34,947 nucleotides of DNA from Lachnospiraceae bacterium (GTDB lineage Bacteria; Bacillota; Clostridia; Lachnospirales; Lachnospiraceae), in the NCBI GenBank assembly GCA_004558185.1, contig SFDP01000027.1:1-34947 (forward strand), in the 5' to 3' direction. The notes below the pieces were generated by a model that worked only from the letters and a program-made list of their open reading frames with translations, did not search any database and had not been told where the DNA came from. The translations under genes were made by a program, and so were the position numbers. Below are positions 31,997 through 34,947 of the stretch, one piece after another (position 1 is the stretch's first letter; each line of letters begins with the position of its first letter).

Positions 31997-33187
31997 ATGG
32001 ATGGAATGTTATCGCAGGATGAGATTAATGCCCTGTTGAAAGGTGATCCAATGGGGGACAGTTCTGAACAAACAGCTAAGGAAGAGACTGCATCAGCAGA
32101 GGACCAGGAATTATTGACTGAAGCTGAACGGGATGCCATTGGTGAAGTTGCCAACATCAGCATGGGTACATCTGCAACCACGCTTTATTCACTGGTTAAT
32201 CACAAAGTTGAAATTACAACTCCGGTTGTATCGCTTGCCGTATGGCAGGATGTACTGGATTATTATGAAAAGCCTTGTGTATTTATTCAGATCAAATATA
32301 CTACAGGCTTAGATGGACATAATATTCTGATTTTAAAAGAACATGATGTTAAAGTTATTGCCGATTTGATGATGGGCGGTGATGGAACCAACACCGAGGG
32401 AGAACTGGGAGAGCTGCACTTAAGCGCTATTTCAGAAGCGATGAATCAGATGATGGGCTCAGCAGCCACCAGCCTTTCTCAGATGCTTGGAACTACTATC
32501 GATATCAGCCCCCCGGAGGCATCTCTTTTGGACCTGGTTGATATTAAGCAGGGAGAAGAGGTTTCACCTTTCCTGGGAGGTACCTTTGTAAAGATAGCAT
32601 TTCGTATGCAGATTGGCGATTTGGTTGACAGCAGTATATTACAACTGTACCCAATTGACTTTGCGAAGAAGTTAGTAGAGACCTTTATCGAAGGAATGGG
32701 AACGACACAGAGTGCACCCGCACCGGAGCCTGCACCCTATGTGCCACCCGCTGTAAATCCTTCACAGCCAATGGGCAGTATGAATAATATGGGAGGTCAG
32801 CCAATGATGCAACCGATGATGCAGGGAATGCAGCCTATGGGAATGCAGCCGATGATGCAGCCGATGGCAATGCCTCAGGGGGCTATGCAGAATGTGAATT
32901 ATCAGCCTGCTCAGTTTAGCAGTTTTGCACCCAATATAAATCCGGTAGCCAGCAATGAAAATATTAACTTAATTCTGGATGTACCATTGCAGGTAACTGT
33001 AGAATTAGGACGGACAAGTAAATCTATTTCAGAGATCCTGGATTTTGCACCGGGAACCATTATTGAGTTAGATAAAATTGCCGGAGAGCCAGTTGATGTA
33101 CTGGTGAACGGTAAGTTTGTGGCAAAAGGTGAAGTTGTCGTAATCGAAGAGAGCTTCGGTATCAGGGTAACGGAAATTATCAAATAA
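31997..33187 (+). CDS. fliY: Flagellar switch protein FliY with two CheY-P phosphatase motifs
   Basis: This 396-residue protein joins three parts. The first is a FliM-like N-terminal peptide (MLSQDEINALLKG). The second is a CheC-type domain (about 40-230) with both D/S-x3-E-x2-N phosphatase motifs (D46, E50, N53 and S143, E147, N150). The third is a C-terminal FliN/SpoA domain (about 315-395). A Met-, Pro-, Gln-rich linker (about 235-305) separates the last two. FliY replaces FliN in many Firmicutes, forming the C ring with FliM and removing phosphate from CheY-P. No separate fliN is present. GAGGAGGAA overlapping the fliM end is the ribosome site. Confidence 0.95.
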   Translation: MDGMLSQDEINALLKGDPMGDSSEQTAKEETASAEDQELLTEAERDAIGEVANISMGTSATTLYSLVNHKVEITTPVVSLAVWQDVLDYYEKPCVFIQIKYTTGLDGHNILILKEHDVKVIADLMMGGDGTNTEGELGELHLSAISEAMNQMMGSAATSLSQMLGTTIDISPPEASLLDLVDIKQGEEVSPFLGGTFVKIAFRMQIGDLVDSSILQLYPIDFAKKLVETFIEGMGTTQSAPAPEPAPYVPPAVNPSQPMGSMNNMGGQPMMQPMMQGMQPMGMQPMMQPMAMPQGAMQNVNYQPAQFSSFAPNINPVASNENINLILDVPLQVTVELGRTSKSISEILDFAPGTIIELDKIAGEPVDVLVNGKFVAKGEVVVIEESFGIRVTEIIK

Positions 33188-33210
33188 GAGCGATAAGTAA
33201 GGAGTGTACA

Positions 33211-33573
33211 ATGGCTAAAAATATTTTGATTTGTGATGATGCAGCATTTATGAGGATGATGATTAAAGACATTCTTACCAAGAATGGCTATAATGTAATC
33301 GGTGAGGCAGAGAATGGAGCCAAGGGTGTGGAAAAGTATAATGAATTAAAGCCCGATCTGGTTCTTATGGATATTACCATGCCGGAGATGGATGGAATCG
33401 CAGCATTGAAGGCGATTAAAGCTGCTGATCCCGCCTCTTGTGTAATTATGTGCTCTGCTATGGGACAGCAGGCAATGGTTATTGAGTCTATTCAGGCCGG
33501 GGCAAAAGACTTTATCGTTAAGCCCTTCCAGGCTGATCGTGTTCTTGAGGCAGTTAAGAAAGTGATTGGTTAA
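33211..33573 (+). CDS. cheY: Chemotaxis response regulator CheY
   Basis: This 120-residue single receiver domain has the acidic pair D9-D10, phosphoacceptor D54 in LVLMDITMPEMDG, S82 at the switch position and K104 in FIVKPFQ. With no output domain and its place between fliY and fliO it is the flagellar CheY, which binds FliM and FliY when phosphorylated by CheA. TAAGGAG lies 7 bases upstream of the start. Four bases separate its stop from fliO. Confidence 0.95.
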   Translation: MAKNILICDDAAFMRMMIKDILTKNGYNVIGEAENGAKGVEKYNELKPDLVLMDITMPEMDGIAALKAIKAADPASCVIMCSAMGQQAMVIESIQAGAKDFIVKPFQADRVLEAVKKVIG

Positions 33574-33576
33574 ACC

Positions 33577-33963
33577 ATGCTATTATCTTTAGGTGACCCC
33601 GTTAGTTCGTCTGCACAGTTTATTACGGTGCTGTTGATCTTTCTGTTTGTAGTGGCAATTACCTATTTCACGACCAGGTATATTGCAGGTTATCAGAAGA
33701 ACCTGATAAGAACAGGAAATATGGAGCTTGTCGAAAGTCTTCGGATTTCAAACAACAAGTACCTCCAGATTGTGAAGACGGGGAATAAGTATTTGGTCAT
33801 AGCCGTATGTAAGGATACGGTAACCTTTCTGACCGAATTGGAGGAGTCAGAACTGATTATCTCGCAGGAAGAAGCTGTTGGTCTGGATTTCAAGGGATTA
33901 TTGGAAAAGGCAAAGCAGCTTCGCCCGGGAAGCGGTAACCAGGATATAGACAAAGGGAAATAG
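33577..33963 (+). CDS. fliO: Flagellar export protein FliO
   Basis: This 128-residue protein has one membrane segment (about 14-33) and a small cytoplasmic FliO domain. The domain's typical text is GNMELVESLRISNNKYLQIVKTGNKYLVIAVCKDTVTFLTELEE. FliO assists assembly of the FliP gate. It starts 3 bases after the cheY stop with no clear ribosome site, so it is probably translated by coupling. The position directly before fliP is the usual one. Confidence 0.88.
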   Translation: MLLSLGDPVSSSAQFITVLLIFLFVVAITYFTTRYIAGYQKNLIRTGNMELVESLRISNNKYLQIVKTGNKYLVIAVCKDTVTFLTELEESELIISQEEAVGLDFKGLLEKAKQLRPGSGNQDIDKGK

Positions 33964-33970
33964 ACATCAG

Positions 33971-34846
33971 ATGAAGAAGTTGTTACAAGAAGCTAAATTT
34001 AGAATAGGGAAATTAATATGCCTGCTGGTTATGGCGGGCATATTCTGTATCTGCCCCGTTGTTTCAGTGCAGGCGGCAGATACTCTGGATACGCCTCTGA
34101 CGGGGACAACGGTCAACCAAACCAATATAAGGGAGCCGGGAACAGTAGACAATATGGCTGAACTGGCAGAGCCGAATATTGCCAATGGACTTACGGTGAC
34201 CATAAGTGGAGATAACGGCCAGCTGAATTCTACGTTGAGGATTTTGATCACCCTTACGTTAATTGCGTTGGCTCCTACTCTGATTATCATGCTGACTTCC
34301 TTTACCAGGATAATCATTGTACTCCATTTTACCAGAAATGCGTTAAATACACAGACGTCGCCGCCCAACCAGGTATTGATCGGATTGGCCCTGTTTCTAA
34401 CCTTTTTTATTATGAACCCGGTTTTGGTTCGAATCAATGAAGAGGCATTCAAGCCTTTTGATGAGGGACTGATTACCCAGGAGGAGGCTTTGGAAAAAGG
34501 AATGGCTCCTCTGCGTGAGTTTATGTATGAGCAGACTCAGGTAAAAGATGTTAAGATGTTCATGGATATTTCAGGAAGAGAATGGACTGCCCAATTAGAT
34601 GAAATCCCCAATGAGGTCTTAATTCCCAGCTTTATCGTCAGCGAACTTAGAACGGCCTTTATTATCGGATTTGTCATCTACATACCGTTTATCGTAATCG
34701 ATATGGTAGTGGCCTCAGCGCTGATGAGTATGGGTATGATGATGCTGCCGCCAACCACGATTTCAATGCCCTTTAAGATTCTGCTGTTTGTGCTTGCGGA
34801 TGGCTGGAATCTGGTCATTGGCAATCTGGTTAAAACCTTTTATTAG
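33971..34846 (+). CDS. fliP: Flagellar export gate protein FliP
   Basis: This 291-residue protein has a cleavable N-terminal signal (basic start, hydrophobic 13-30, VQAA site about 35). A periplasmic linker follows, then the FliP core with four membrane segments. Diagnostic motifs are LTLIALAPTLIIMLTSFTRIIIVLHFTRNALNTQTSPPNQVLIGLALFLT and the C-terminal ASALMSMGMMMLPPTTISMPFKILLFVLADGWNLVIGNLV. Five FliP with FliQ and FliR form the export pore. It lies 7 bp after fliO. fliQ, its usual neighbour, is not found in the remaining 101 bp. Confidence 0.97.
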   Translation: MKKLLQEAKFRIGKLICLLVMAGIFCICPVVSVQAADTLDTPLTGTTVNQTNIREPGTVDNMAELAEPNIANGLTVTISGDNGQLNSTLRILITLTLIALAPTLIIMLTSFTRIIIVLHFTRNALNTQTSPPNQVLIGLALFLTFFIMNPVLVRINEEAFKPFDEGLITQEEALEKGMAPLREFMYEQTQVKDVKMFMDISGREWTAQLDEIPNEVLIPSFIVSELRTAFIIGFVIYIPFIVIDMVVASALMSMGMMMLPPTTISMPFKILLFVLADGWNLVIGNLVKTFY

Positions 34847-34859
34847 CGGATTAAATGAT

Positions 34860-34925
34860 GTTAGGGTCAAAAGCCCCTAACTATGATACCTACGGATTGT
34901 TACGTACTTCGTACTCCCACAATCC
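34860..34925 (+). other. Hairpin block immediately after fliP
   Basis: GTTAGGG (34860-34866) pairs with CCCTAAC (34875-34881). GGATTGT (34894-34900) pairs with ACAATCC (34919-34925) around an inner GTAC-TTC-GTAC. No T tract follows either stem. The window ends inside this sequence, which may be an intergenic repeat or small mobile element between fliP and the expected fliQ. Confidence 0.55.
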
Positions 34926-34947
34926 TGCAAAATATTCGCATATCGTG

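Noticed and set aside
1..34947. CRISPR arrays, tRNA or rRNA genes, transposases
   Set aside because: No regularly spaced direct repeats, cloverleaf sequences, rRNA signatures or transposase-like proteins were found.

Overview
The window looks like a chromosomal segment of a motile, low-to-mid GC Firmicute, most likely a Lachnospiraceae-type Clostridium. The basis is the topA-codY-flagellar gene order, a FliY-type switch protein, a clostridial flagellar-operon protein between flgD and flgE, strong AGGAGG-type ribosome sites, and sigma-A-like promoters with TATAAT boxes. No species can be named from the sequence alone.

Layout. (1) About 1-6350 is an accessory region, visibly more AT-rich than the rest: a phage-Mom-like GNAT protein with an unfamiliar C-terminus, a small DUF2500-type membrane protein, a VanR/VanS-like two-component pair, and an ABC transporter with a two-module FtsX permease. 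(2) 6435-8359, minus strand: a TetR-family regulator followed by a CPA2-type Na+/H+ antiporter. A perfect 17-bp inverted repeat lies over the likely TetR promoter. (3) 8660-12681, plus strand: a membrane acyltransferase translationally coupled to a three-gene TrpXYZ-like ABC transporter (lipoprotein, permease, ATPase), closed by a terminator. (4) 12897-15878: topA and codY, each with its own promoter; codY ends in a strong terminator. (5) 16079 to the right edge: the fla/che cluster flgB-flgC-fliE-fliF-fliG-fliH-fliI-fliJ-ylxF-like-fliK-flgD-TIGR02530-flgE, a 556-bp gap, then motA-motB-fliL-fliM-fliY-cheY-fliO-fliP.

How the parts work together. flgB to flgE encode rod, MS ring, switch, export ATPase, hook-length control and hook. 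After the gap, motAB encode the stator, and fliL to fliP encode the switch complex, CheY input and the export gate. CodY sits directly upstream and is a plausible nutrient-dependent regulator of the cluster.

Most interesting non-coding content: two diverged copies (153 and 138 bp) of a structured element bounded by inverted repeats, one before fliK and one before motA; a 17-nt palindrome present before both flgB and motA with compensatory changes in two base pairs; and a hairpin-rich block immediately after fliP where fliQ is expected. No tRNA, rRNA, CRISPR array, transposase or c-di-GMP riboswitch was seen.
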